A DNA stretch of 64,000 bases, taken from the NCBI RefSeq assembly GCF_902388705.1, contig NZ_CABMQJ010000007.1:34738-98737 (forward strand). The letters are read 5' to 3'. Positions 25,808 to 34,599 of the stretch are shown in pieces. The notes under the pieces were generated by a model. That model saw only the letters and a list, made by a program, of their open reading frames with translations. It was not told the DNA's origin and ran no database searches. A program made the translations under genes and the position numbers. The DNA is from an uncultured Alistipes sp. GTDB taxonomy: Bacteria; Bacteroidota; Bacteroidia; Bacteroidales; Rikenellaceae. Position 1 is the stretch's first letter, and every line of letters begins with the position of its first letter.

Positions 25808-27310
25808 CTATGCGAATTTGCGCTCGAGGAGCTCCATCAGGAATTTCGCGCCGTCGGAATTGGCGTTCCACGCATAGTTCTCGGCGATATAAATCATACA
25901 GTCGTCGAAATCGTCGAAAGCATTGAGCCTGTCGATCGCGGCATCATAGGCCGCAGCGTCGCCGCCGAACAAATCGCGAATCATCAGGAATTTGTCGTTG
26001 ATGCCGATGGCACGGCGCAGGTCGGTGACATGCTCGCTGCGCCGCAGCTCGGATGCCACGTCGCGCGGCGGCGCAATCGTATCGGCCAGCGTCTGGACGT
26101 CGTGGTTGATCACGTCGCCCAGCACGGCGCCGGACACCTCCGTCTTTGCAAGGGAAATCTCCTCGAAATCCGGTTCGTCGGCATCGTCCGCCGCGGCAGG
26201 GTTTCCGGCACACAACATCGCGAACGGCGCTTCCATCGCTGCGGATGCTTCTTCCGCGACAGGCGCAGGCCCGGCAACCGGAGCTGCAACCGCCTCCGGT
26301 TCAGGCACAGCCGTCGTATTTGCAACACTCACATACTGCGGCTCCGCAATAGGGCTGCTCGCAACCGGTTTTTCGACCGGGGCGGATATTTTTCCAGCCG
26401 GAGCCGGTTTCGCAGCCGGGGTTTCCGGCCCATAGAGCGACATGATAACCCGCTGCTTATGGCGGTGACGAATAGTCTCCTCCTCCGGTCCGAACAGTGT
26501 CGGCGCTATCGTCCGGGGTTCGGCCGCAGTTTTTTCCGGTGCGGATTCGGCAGCCGTTTCCGGCCCGGCGCTGTCCGACGGTATCTCGGGTTCGGAAACA
26601 GGCTCGGAAGCCGATTCGGGAACCGATACAGCAGCAGGTTCGGAAGCGGGTTCGGGAACCGCATCCGGCCCGGTTTCCGGATTCGCAGGCTCCGCAGGGG
26701 CTGCAACAGGTTCCGCCTGCCCTGCCGGCTCCGGATGCTCCTCCTGTTCCGAATGTTCTTCGGGCTCCGGGTATTGTTCCGTTTCCGGCGTCGCGGCCTC
26801 CACGGCCGGCACTCCGATCTCTGCGGGCAACGTTTCGCCGGACGCAACGGATTGTCCGGATACTTCCGGCACGGCAAATTCATTCGGGGCAGGCATAAAT
26901 CCGGGCTCCGGTTCGGGTGCAGACTCCGGTTCGGGTTCGGGCTCGGACTCGGGTTCAGGTTCGGATTCCAGTCCGGACTCCGGCTCCGATTCGGGTTCAG
27001 CTTCCAATTCGGGTTCCGGCTCCGGCACGGAAGAAAACTCCGGCCCCGGTTCGTCTGCGGACAGGGAATCGAAAGTAAGTGCCGCGCCCAGGTCTATGCT
27101 GACCGGCACTCCCACCGACACGGGTTCCACCCCGGCGTCATCTGCCGCCACGGCCTCCGTTTCGGCGCCGAAACGTACCGCCTCGTAAAGAGTCCGCAGT
27201 TTTTCAAGCACCAGATCTCGTTCGAGGGCACTTGCCTCCTGCCATGTATTCCAGCCTTCTATAATATCAGAGAGCTTCAGCAATTCGCTCCGCACGTATT
27301 TCAAATCCAT
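25808..27310 (-). CDS. Glu/Pro-rich repeat protein with conserved ends
   Basis: A 500-residue protein in three parts. Residues 1-60 are helical (LKYVRSELLKLSDIIEGWNT, ALERDLVLEKLRTLYEAV). Residues about 95-290 are low complexity, dominated by Glu-Pro and Glu-Ser-Glu-Pro repeats, acidic and presumably extended. A second Ala/Pro/Glu tract runs to about 365. The C-terminal 130 residues are well ordered (ELRRSEHVTDLRRAIGINDK, FLMIRDLFGGDAAAYDAAID, DDCMIYIAENYAWN). No signal peptide or membrane span is visible, so it is probably cytoplasmic. The family is not one I can name. It is first in the operon with rsmI, with a TATCTTTG box 23 bases upstream. The repeat tract could vary in length between strains. 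Confidence 0.7.
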   Translation of the reverse strand: MDLKYVRSELLKLSDIIEGWNTWQEASALERDLVLEKLRTLYEAVRFGAETEAVAADDAGVEPVSVGVPVSIDLGAALTFDSLSADEPGPEFSSVPEPEPELEAEPESEPESGLESEPEPESEPEPEPESAPEPEPGFMPAPNEFAVPEVSGQSVASGETLPAEIGVPAVEAATPETEQYPEPEEHSEQEEHPEPAGQAEPVAAPAEPANPETGPDAVPEPASEPAAVSVPESASEPVSEPEIPSDSAGPETAAESAPEKTAAEPRTIAPTLFGPEEETIRHRHKQRVIMSLYGPETPAAKPAPAGKISAPVEKPVASSPIAEPQYVSVANTTAVPEPEAVAAPVAGPAPVAEEASAAMEAPFAMLCAGNPAAADDADEPDFEEISLAKTEVSGAVLGDVINHDVQTLADTIAPPRDVASELRRSEHVTDLRRAIGINDKFLMIRDLFGGDAAAYDAAIDRLNAFDDFDDCMIYIAENYAWNANSDGAKFLMELLERKFA

Positions 27311-27332
27311 ACTCCGTACATTATTTTGCCTC

Positions 27333-27340
27333 CAAAGATA
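27333..27340 (-). promoter_or_regulatory. -7 box of Glu/Pro-rich protein-rsmI operon
   Basis: CAAAGATA reads TATCTTTG on the minus strand, 23 bases before the start codon; no -33 TTTG at standard spacing. Confidence 0.5.
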
Positions 27341-27415
27341 GGAAAAAATTTACGAACACACAGCGCAAATCCCGAGATAATATCAAGGGTGCCCGCAGCA
27401 CCGCCCTGCCTCACG

Positions 27416-27440
27416 AAAAAGGCTGGCAATGCCAGCCTTT
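27416..27440 (-). terminator. Terminator of the GH92-GH20 operon
   Basis: AAAGGCTGGC (27418-27427) pairs perfectly with 27431-27440 around a 3-base loop. On the minus strand a T-tract follows. It lies 22 bases after the GH20 stop codon. Confidence 0.9.
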
Positions 27441-27461
27441 TATCCGTATTCGGGGAGCGGG

Positions 27462-29096
27462 TTATTCTCCGAAAATATGTTTAGCATAGTTATATCCGTA
27501 TGCGTCATACAGCTTGACAAGGCGGCGGACACGGCGCAGGTAGTCGCCGTAATCCTTCCTGTCGAGGCTCCACCCCACCTCGGCCAGCGCACTCAAGCGC
27601 GGCAGAAGCATGTACTGCGCATGCGGCCACGTCGCGATATACTCGGTCCACAGGTTGGCCTGCACACCCAGGATATAGCCCTGTTCCTCGGGAGTCAGCT
27701 GTTCATACGGATCGAGCGCATATACCTTCTCGACGGGCAGGTAGCCTCCGATGGAGAGCGGCTCCCCGGCGGTGTCGCGCGTCTGGTAATAATCCAGGTA
27801 ACAGTTCGTCGTGGGCGCCATGATGACGTAATTCCCCTGTTTCGCAGCCTTGATGCCGCCCTTGGCGCCGCGCCAGGACATGATGGTCGCCGTCGGGGTG
27901 ACGTCGCCCTCGAGGATTTCGTCCCAGCCTATGAGGCGGCGTCCGTGGGCGTTCAGGAACTTTTCGACGCGCGCCGTGGCGTAATTCTGCAACTGGCGCG
28001 GACGCTTGAGGCGTTCGGCTTTCATACGGGCCTTGCAGTGCGGACACTTCTCCCACATCACCGTGGGGCATTCGTCGCCGCCGATATGAATGTACTCCGA
28101 CGGAAACAGGGCCACGACCTCCTCGAGCACGCCCTCGATGAATTCGAACGTCGACTCCTTGCCGATGCAGAATACGCGGTCGTCGATATCCCACGTTTGG
28201 CGCACCTCATATTGCTCGCCCGTGCAGCCCAGCCACGGATAAGAGGCCAAAGCCCCCACGGCATGTCCGGGAAACTCGACCTCGGGAATCACCGTAATGA
28301 ACCGTTTCGCGGCGTAATCCACGACATCGCGAATCTCGTCCTGCGTATAGAAGCCGCCGTAGGGCGTTTCGTCGTATTTGCAGTTCTCGTCGTACTCGCC
28401 GCCCGGATCGCGGCCGATAAGCGTCCGTCTGCGCACGGAGCCCACCTCGGTGAGCTTCGGGTATTTTTTGATTTCGATACGCCAGCCCTGGTCATCGGTA
28501 AGGTGCCAGTGGAACACGTCGAGTTTGTGCATGGCCATCAGGTCGATCGCCTCTTTCACCTCGTCGACCGTGAAGAAGTGGCGGCAGACGTCGAGCATCA
28601 TGCCCCGGTACCCCAGGCACGGCTTGTCCTCGATCGTAACGACGGGTAATTCCACAGCCCGGACGTTCGTCACGTCGTACGCCGCCACGGGAATCAGCTG
28701 GCGCAGGGTCTGCACGGCGTAGAATGCCCCCTGCGCGCCGCCGGCGACGATATCCACACGCCCCGGGGCAACCTCCAGCCGGTAGGCGTCCGCCGGCATC
28801 GCCTCGTCGCGGACGATATTCACGGCTTCGGCAACGGGGATGTCGGCCTCCAGGACTTCCAGTCCCCTGCCGAAAACAGGCGTCAGCACTTCGTCGAGTG
28901 CGGCGGTCACATACGGCAGCCGCTCGTCGTCGAACAAGAGCGCCACCCGGGTCGAAACGGTCAGGGGGAACACACCTTGCCCCTCCGTAACGCGTTCGGG
29001 CTTCGGCACGACGGCGATTTCGGTGTCGGCGGGAATCACTTTACCGCAGCCGGACAGCGTGGAGCATAAAGCGAACAAGAGGAAAAGATTCTTCAT
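27462..29096 (-). CDS. Lipoprotein beta-N-acetylhexosaminidase, GH20
   Basis: A 544-residue GH20 enzyme removing terminal GlcNAc or GalNAc from glycans by substrate-assisted catalysis. A lipoprotein signal ends at Cys17 (STLSGCGK). The N-terminal GH20b domain spans about 25-155, and the barrel begins with YRGMMLDVCRHFFTVDEVK. Substrate contacts are in HWHLTDDQGWRIE, and the catalytic pair is Asp341-Glu342 in HIGGDECPT. It is the last gene of the seven-gene operon, 86 bases after the ROK kinase gene, a wider gap than elsewhere, so an internal promoter is possible. It could expose underlying mannose on N-glycans for the GH92 enzyme, an inference from context. Confidence 0.95.
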   Translation of the reverse strand: MKNLFLLFALCSTLSGCGKVIPADTEIAVVPKPERVTEGQGVFPLTVSTRVALLFDDERLPYVTAALDEVLTPVFGRGLEVLEADIPVAEAVNIVRDEAMPADAYRLEVAPGRVDIVAGGAQGAFYAVQTLRQLIPVAAYDVTNVRAVELPVVTIEDKPCLGYRGMMLDVCRHFFTVDEVKEAIDLMAMHKLDVFHWHLTDDQGWRIEIKKYPKLTEVGSVRRRTLIGRDPGGEYDENCKYDETPYGGFYTQDEIRDVVDYAAKRFITVIPEVEFPGHAVGALASYPWLGCTGEQYEVRQTWDIDDRVFCIGKESTFEFIEGVLEEVVALFPSEYIHIGGDECPTVMWEKCPHCKARMKAERLKRPRQLQNYATARVEKFLNAHGRRLIGWDEILEGDVTPTATIMSWRGAKGGIKAAKQGNYVIMAPTTNCYLDYYQTRDTAGEPLSIGGYLPVEKVYALDPYEQLTPEEQGYILGVQANLWTEYIATWPHAQYMLLPRLSALAEVGWSLDRKDYGDYLRRVRRLVKLYDAYGYNYAKHIFGE

Positions 29097-29182
29097 ATCA
29101 GGGTCGTTTTTCTTTGGGGATTCGCAACAACATCATCCGTAAAAATAGGGTAAAAAACGGACTTTACAAAATGTTCTTCCGG

Positions 29183-30004
29183 TTATTCGCAGGCCGAGGC
29201 GCCGAGCAGGCCCACATACTCGACCGACGAACAGCAGATATGAAGCCCTTCGAGGGTTTTCGCATACGGGAACCGTTTCAGTTGCTCGTACATCGCCTCC
29301 CGGAAAAACCCGAAGGCCTGGGCGATGCTTCCGCCGAAAACAATCGCCTCGGGATCGTAGGCGTAGAGCACCATCATCACCAACTGACCTATATGCCCGC
29401 CGAACTCGTGCCACAGCGCCAGCGCCCCGGGGTCGCCCGCCACGGCGCGCTCGTAAGCCTCCTTGCCGGTCGTGCCGTGTCCCACGAAGAAACGGCTGCT
29501 GCAATAATACTCGTAATCGCGGTCGAGGTAGGGAATACAGCCGATTTCCCCTGCGCCCGTATTGCGGCCGCAGTAGAGTTTTCCCCCGACCACCACGCCC
29601 GCACCCACACCCGTTCCGAGGGCAATGCACACCACGTCGCCGAATGCGCTGGCCTCACCGAAGCGGCAGACCCCCAGCGCAAAACAGTTGCAGTCGTTGT
29701 TGACGTGCACGGGCACGCTGAAACGCTTTTCGAGCAGTTCTTTGAGGTAGACCTCGCGCCACGAGGGGATTCCCACCACATCGTACACGATGCCCTTGTC
29801 CGCATCCACCACCGACGGCACGCCGATACCGATTCGCGAAACCTCGGGCGTCATGAGCGCCCCGATAAGCGATGCGATATGATCCACGACCTCCCCTTCG
29901 GGTCGGTCGGCTTTGCAGGGTTCGGAGAGCAGCCGCACGATGCGGCCGTTCTTCACCAGTCCGGCGCGCACGTTCGTGCCGCCCAAATCCACACCTATTC
30001 TCAT
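29183..30004 (-). CDS. ROK-family sugar kinase
   Basis: The ATG at 30004 (MRIGVDLGGTNVRAGLV) is chosen over an in-frame start 33 bases upstream, which would overlap the previous gene. The 273-residue protein has the phosphate-1 ATP loop VDLGGTNVRAG, the catalytic Asp in VHVNNDCNCFALG and the adenosine/phosphate-2 loop ALGTGVGAGVVVGG. The typical zinc signature CxCGxxGCxE is absent: after GAGEIGCIPY only Cys-poor sequence follows, so it is a zinc-less variant. Glucose, mannose or N-acetyl-amino sugars are likely substrates. As the only clearly cytosolic protein of the operon it probably phosphorylates the released sugar. Confidence 0.88.
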   Translation of the reverse strand: MRIGVDLGGTNVRAGLVKNGRIVRLLSEPCKADRPEGEVVDHIASLIGALMTPEVSRIGIGVPSVVDADKGIVYDVVGIPSWREVYLKELLEKRFSVPVHVNNDCNCFALGVCRFGEASAFGDVVCIALGTGVGAGVVVGGKLYCGRNTGAGEIGCIPYLDRDYEYYCSSRFFVGHGTTGKEAYERAVAGDPGALALWHEFGGHIGQLVMMVLYAYDPEAIVFGGSIAQAFGFFREAMYEQLKRFPYAKTLEGLHICCSSVEYVGLLGASACE

Positions 30005-30011
30005 AGCCCCG

Positions 30012-31016
30012 TCAATTGGTATTTCTGACTTTGGCAACCTTGCCGTCCCGGAACTCCACGTGGTCGACGATTCGGCCGTCGCGCTCGTGTATCCACGTCT
30101 CGAATCCGCGCTGCCCCTCGGTCAGCACCAGTATGCGCACACCCGGGCGCAGGTTGTTGTAGGTCGTATTGTCGCCCGAAAAACGACCGTAACCGAGAGC
30201 GATGCCCTTTTCGGCCACGACATAGTCGATGTCGTGGTCGTGGCCCACGAAAGTGCCCATCACATCGCCGCTTTCGACCATCGCCGCGAACATGCCGGGA
30301 TTCAGCTCGCCCGGACACTCGTCCTCGGCGGCACGGCCGATGTGCGTGTTGTCGGGATTACGCCACGCCGCGACGTATTCGGGCAGGGCGATGTGGAAAA
30401 AGGCCAGCGCAGGAAGCGGCAGTCCGCCGTTGGCGGCGGTATAGGCCGCACTCCGGTCACGGTACCAGCGCACCTGCTCCTGCGTGAACCAGCCGTAACC
30501 GTCGATGGCCGGAACGGTCGAGTAATCGTGCGAATCGAGGCAGTAAAGCAGCGCCGCAGGCCTCTTCGCACCGCCGATTTCCAGCACCACGTCGGCCAGT
30601 TCGCCGTCGCCGTCCAGCGTATTGAGCGTCCCGGCATACGAGGTGACGATACGGCCGATTTCCGCCCGCGTGAGATCCTGCTCGGCGTCGTGGTTGCCCA
30701 GCACCACACAGAACGGCAGTTTCCGCTCCGCAACGGGGCCGAGCACTCGGTGCCAGGCGTCGGCCGCAGGCTTGCCCGTCACCACGTCGCCCGTGAAGAC
30801 GACCAGGTCGGGGCGCTCCCCGTCGAGGATATAGCACATCTGTGCAATGGTTTTCTCCGCCTGCGCCTGCCGGTAGGGGGTTCCCAAATCGAGGTGCACA
30901 TCGGTGAAGTGTGCGATTTTGAATTTCCCCTCCCCGTCGAAATGCAGCAAGGGGGATTGCGCCTGCGCCGAGCACCACAGGGCGACAGCGCACATGAATG
31001 TCGTTATCTTTTTCAT
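30012..31016 (-). CDS. Secreted calcineurin-like metallophosphoesterase
   Basis: A 334-residue protein with a signal peptide ending at about residue 20 (CSAQAQS). The dimetal phosphoesterase motifs occur in order: HFTDVHLDLG (Asp, His), FTGDVVTG (Asp), LGNHDAE (Asn, His), a His in FFHIALPEY, and FVGHDHDID (His, His). The pattern resembles the purple acid phosphatase/ICC/phosphodiesterase group of Bacteroidota; the substrate could be a phosphomonoester or a phosphodiester. It lies between the MGH1-like glycosidase (15 bases) and the ROK kinase (7 bases). One of four phosphoester-hydrolase-type genes in the operon. Confidence 0.92.
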   Translation of the reverse strand: MKKITTFMCAVALWCSAQAQSPLLHFDGEGKFKIAHFTDVHLDLGTPYRQAQAEKTIAQMCYILDGERPDLVVFTGDVVTGKPAADAWHRVLGPVAERKLPFCVVLGNHDAEQDLTRAEIGRIVTSYAGTLNTLDGDGELADVVLEIGGAKRPAALLYCLDSHDYSTVPAIDGYGWFTQEQVRWYRDRSAAYTAANGGLPLPALAFFHIALPEYVAAWRNPDNTHIGRAAEDECPGELNPGMFAAMVESGDVMGTFVGHDHDIDYVVAEKGIALGYGRFSGDNTTYNNLRPGVRILVLTEGQRGFETWIHERDGRIVDHVEFRDGKVAKVRNTN

Positions 31017-31031
31017 AAACAGGTTGATTCG

Positions 31032-32645
31032 TCAGTTCAGTTTCACGCTTCCGCTCTTCTCCACGCGCACCGTGCGGCTCTCGCCGTCGCCCCACACGAC
31101 CGTCAGGTCGAACGGCACATTGGTCGTAACGCTCACGGCGGGCACGTCGCCGGCCGAGGCGCGGGATTTGACTTTCAGCCCTACGACGCCGTCCGGGCCA
31201 TAAGGATAGCGGTCGATGCCGTGGGCCTCGGTATGGGTAATGTCCCACACGATGCGGCCCTCGGAATAATCCGACTTCACGCCGAGGATGTATTCGATGA
31301 ACACGGCGATGGGCGGCAGTCCCGTCCATCCCACGAAATCCTTGCGGGCCATGAATCCGGGCTCGATTTTCTCGGGGGCGTAATACTCCCAGAAAGTCCC
31401 TGTATTCTTCCACACCTCGAACACGGCGGCATAATGGTTTTCCGCCACTTCGCGGGCAAGGTCATGATACCCTTTGCGGTAGAGGCCGTCGATGACCATG
31501 TAATTCGCACCGGGCCATACCCCGCCCTGCCAGTAACGGCCCAGCGGGTTGTATTTGGGATGGTCGGCCGATAACGACGGCACGCGGTGCGGGCGGTCGA
31601 ATTCGGTCGTGTCGTTCAGGTGGGCCACCAGGCGATCCATCCGCTCCTTGCCGAGCGCATCGGCCTGCAGGGCCCAGAAAGCGCCGATGCCCTTGGTCGC
31701 GCAAAGCGATCCGTCGCCGTAGCGGTCGTAGAGAAACCCGGCCTGCTCGTCCCAGAGGTGCTCGTTGACATAGGCGCGCAACTGCTTCATCTCGTCCTCC
31801 ATATCCTCGATTTCCTGCCAGCGCTCGATGTAGAAGCCGATGTTGAGCAGCGACTCGTCGACCAGCATCTGCTGCAGGTTGGTATCGAGCCACACCATAT
31901 GGCCGTGCGAGAAAATCTGGTTGTACTGCGGTTTCACACGCGGCATGTTGTCCATGCCGGTGCCCCACCCGCTCGACCAGTAAGTGCCATCGGGCCACGT
32001 ACGGTTCAGGCGCCACCACTTGGCATAGGCGCACAGCGCCGGAAAAACCTTGTGCAGGCGGTCGATGTCGCCGAACTGGCGGTAATACATCAGCTCGACC
32101 CACGGCAGCAGGTTGGGGCCCGTCGAAGTCGGGTCGTAGCGCTCGAAGCAGTCGGAGCCGTCGGCCCGTATCTCGCGGCAGATGAAGCCGTCGGGATGCT
32201 GCTTGGCGTAGAAGTTGTCCAGCGTGCGCTGGAACGGGAAAAAACGGTAACCGTAGCGGGCGAACATCATCATGAACGAAGCGTCCCACATGAAGATGTT
32301 GCCGTTGTAGGCGATATCGAGGTAGGGCGACACGAAACCGGAACCCTCCTGCGGCTGGCGGATGTTGCCCACGGCGATTTGCCAGGCATGCCAGTACATC
32401 TCGACCTCCTTTTCATGCCCCTCCCACACCGGTGCGGGGAGTATCTTGCGCGCCTCGGCGAACGAGCGGGGTTTGATATGCTCGGGCTTCGCCGTCCGGA
32501 AATCGTTCTCGGCGACGAAGACCTCTTTCACATAGGTGTTCTTGTAAGGCAGCTTGTAGGGCCCCGACTGGAGATCCTGCGCCCCGGCCGTCCCCGCAGC
32601 GAGGACAAACGACATGAATGCCGCGATTCGTTTGCGTAGCATCAT
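31032..32645 (-). CDS. Secreted MGH1-like (GH63/trehalase-clan) glycosidase
   Basis: A 537-residue protein with a signal peptide ending near residue 22 (AAGTAGAQ). The remainder is the (alpha/alpha)6 barrel of the clan containing GH37 trehalase, GH63 glucosidase and mannosylglycerate hydrolase. Typical segments are FMWDASFMMMFARYGYRFFP, GPNLLPWVELMYYRQFGD, SSGWGTGMDNMPR, YWQGGVWPGANYMVIDGLY, NTGTFWEYYAPEK and FVGWTGLPPIAVFIEYI. The Asp in GWGTGMDN is the probable general acid and the Glu in FWEYYAPE the probable base by analogy. Terminal alpha-glucose or mannosyl residues are likely targets. It lies 10 bases after the alkaline phosphatase fusion gene. Confidence 0.85.
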   Translation of the reverse strand: MMLRKRIAAFMSFVLAAGTAGAQDLQSGPYKLPYKNTYVKEVFVAENDFRTAKPEHIKPRSFAEARKILPAPVWEGHEKEVEMYWHAWQIAVGNIRQPQEGSGFVSPYLDIAYNGNIFMWDASFMMMFARYGYRFFPFQRTLDNFYAKQHPDGFICREIRADGSDCFERYDPTSTGPNLLPWVELMYYRQFGDIDRLHKVFPALCAYAKWWRLNRTWPDGTYWSSGWGTGMDNMPRVKPQYNQIFSHGHMVWLDTNLQQMLVDESLLNIGFYIERWQEIEDMEDEMKQLRAYVNEHLWDEQAGFLYDRYGDGSLCATKGIGAFWALQADALGKERMDRLVAHLNDTTEFDRPHRVPSLSADHPKYNPLGRYWQGGVWPGANYMVIDGLYRKGYHDLAREVAENHYAAVFEVWKNTGTFWEYYAPEKIEPGFMARKDFVGWTGLPPIAVFIEYILGVKSDYSEGRIVWDITHTEAHGIDRYPYGPDGVVGLKVKSRASAGDVPAVSVTTNVPFDLTVVWGDGESRTVRVEKSGSVKLN

Positions 32646-32655
32646 ACTTTACGGT

Positions 32656-34590
32656 TTATTTTATCAGTGATTTGATTCTGCGGGCAATCTCCGTATTCAT
32701 ATACGTACCGCAGAATTTGTCGGCCCCGGGGCCGTATGCGAATACCGGAAGCATGGCGGGCGTATGGTCGTCGGAAATGTAGACGCCCATCACCCGGCCC
32801 GTGCGCTCGTCGCCGTCGACTATCACCAGCCCGCCCGTTTCATGGTCGGCGGTGACAACGACGAGCGTTTCGCCGTTCGTATCGGCGAATTTCAGCGCTT
32901 CGGCGACGGCCAAATCGAAACTCAACATTTCGATAATCGAGCCGGGCAGGCAGCGCGAGTGGCCCGCATAGTCGATTTTCGCCCCTTCGACCATCAGGAA
33001 GAAGCCCTTGTCGCCGCGCTCCCGCAACTTGGCAATCGAAACCCGCGTGGCATCGGCCAGCAGCGTGAGGTTGACCTCCTCGGCGGCATCGTCCATCGCC
33101 TCGTCGATGCAAATCACCTTGCCCGGCTTCGCGCCGATCTCATCGACCGAGCGGACGAAGTTATACTGTTTTTTCAATTCGCCGACAAGGTCCACTCCGT
33201 CGCTGCGGCGGGTGAATTCTCGGATGCCGCTGCCGCACAGCAAATCGATGCGGCCGTCCAGCAGGCAGCGGGTCAGCTCGTCGGCATTGTCGCGCTCGAC
33301 CGAGTGGCCGTAGAAAGCCGTCGGCGTGGCGTCGACCGCATTGCCGAGCGTCACGACACCCACGGGCAGGCCCTTGTCGTGGAAAAAGTCGCTCAACGAG
33401 GGATAAGGTTCGCCCGCGCCGCTCATCGCGATATGGCGGTTATCGTGGCGCTCGCCCGTGGCAAGGGCGCTGCCGCCGGCTGCCGAGTCGGTCGTAAAGG
33501 CGTCCAGCGCATTGTTCTGCTGCAGGCCGATATACTTCATCTGCAAGGTCGACAACCCCTTGTTGGCATAAAAGGCCGCCACGATCTGCGACAGGCCCAT
33601 GCCGTCGCCGATTAGGTAAATCACGTTCCTGACCCGGCCCTTGCCGCCGTCGTTCCGGTAAGTCGGGGTATAGACGTCGATACCCTTCGTGAGCTGCAGT
33701 TTGTCGTTCTGGAAACCCCGAAAGTCGCGTGTGGTCTTGTCCAGGCGCTTGGTACCCGTCACGCCCCCGGATGCCGCCGTGCGGCGCTCGCCGATCTGGA
33801 AATTCTTGTTTCCGAAATCGTCGAAGAACCCGGCGCACACCTCGGGATGGTCGGTATTGACATAGTCGATGCCCATGTCGTAGAACGTATAATAGACCGT
33901 CGTCCCTTCGGGAGCGCCCCAGAAACGCACCGGTTTGCCCCAGTCGTGGGCGCGGTCGATGATTTTCTCAATCGCCGCACACTCGGCCGGGATGATGGAG
34001 CCTTTGCCGTTCCACTGCGAATAGTCCCGGAAGTTGGCGCTCACCAGGGCGATGCGTTCGAGCTGCTCGGGCGTATAATCGGCATCCCACGCTCCGTCGA
34101 AGCGGACATAGGCGGGATATTTGGCAAAGTCGGCAGGCTCGGGAACACGTCCCGTAACGGCGATGCGCACGGCCTCGGGGTTCACCGCCGGGTCGAACAC
34201 CTCCGGATAGCGGCCCAGCAGCGCAGTAACGGCCCGCAGCGTGGGGTCGGTTTCCGATTTGAGCTCGACCATCAGCTGCAGGTGCTCGTCGGAATCTTTC
34301 CAGGCGCGTCCTCCGTTGCGTTTGAAGAGCGTCACCAGCGGCTCGACATACAGGGCTTCGAAAGTCATGTCGGGCGAAAGGTCTTCGACATCGTGGCCTA
34401 CGAGCAGTTTGCCGTCGTGCAGGAACACGTCGGCCTCGATCGAATAAACCTGCTGGGCATAAGCCTGCCAGAACGGCGCACGGCGGCAGTAGTCGTTGTG
34501 CGAATGAATCAGGATGGGGCGCTCGGCCGCAGCCGTGGCGCAGATGCACAGGGCCGCAACCAGCAGCCAGCTTTTCAGTATCTTTTCCAT
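32656..34590 (-). CDS. PI-PLC/GDPD-like domain fused to alkaline phosphatase
   Basis: A 644-residue secreted protein with a signal peptide (1-22). Residues about 24-258 match the PI-PLC/glycerophosphodiesterase superfamily: HSHNDY (29-34), Glu52 and Asp54 in SIEADVFLHD, and His66 in VGHDVED, the expected general acid/base and metal ligands. After a linker (260-315), residues 320-644 form an alkaline phosphatase with Asp329 (IGDGMG) and nucleophile Ser369 (TTDSAAGGSALATG), plus ADHETGG near residue 590. The protein could cleave a phosphodiester and then remove the resulting phosphomonoester. It lies 9 bases after the EEP gene. Fusion and motifs are seen; the two-step reaction is inference. Confidence 0.9.
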   Translation of the reverse strand: MEKILKSWLLVAALCICATAAAERPILIHSHNDYCRRAPFWQAYAQQVYSIEADVFLHDGKLLVGHDVEDLSPDMTFEALYVEPLVTLFKRNGGRAWKDSDEHLQLMVELKSETDPTLRAVTALLGRYPEVFDPAVNPEAVRIAVTGRVPEPADFAKYPAYVRFDGAWDADYTPEQLERIALVSANFRDYSQWNGKGSIIPAECAAIEKIIDRAHDWGKPVRFWGAPEGTTVYYTFYDMGIDYVNTDHPEVCAGFFDDFGNKNFQIGERRTAASGGVTGTKRLDKTTRDFRGFQNDKLQLTKGIDVYTPTYRNDGGKGRVRNVIYLIGDGMGLSQIVAAFYANKGLSTLQMKYIGLQQNNALDAFTTDSAAGGSALATGERHDNRHIAMSGAGEPYPSLSDFFHDKGLPVGVVTLGNAVDATPTAFYGHSVERDNADELTRCLLDGRIDLLCGSGIREFTRRSDGVDLVGELKKQYNFVRSVDEIGAKPGKVICIDEAMDDAAEEVNLTLLADATRVSIAKLRERGDKGFFLMVEGAKIDYAGHSRCLPGSIIEMLSFDLAVAEALKFADTNGETLVVVTADHETGGLVIVDGDERTGRVMGVYISDDHTPAMLPVFAYGPGADKFCGTYMNTEIARRIKSLIK

Positions 34591-34599
34591 AATGCGGTA

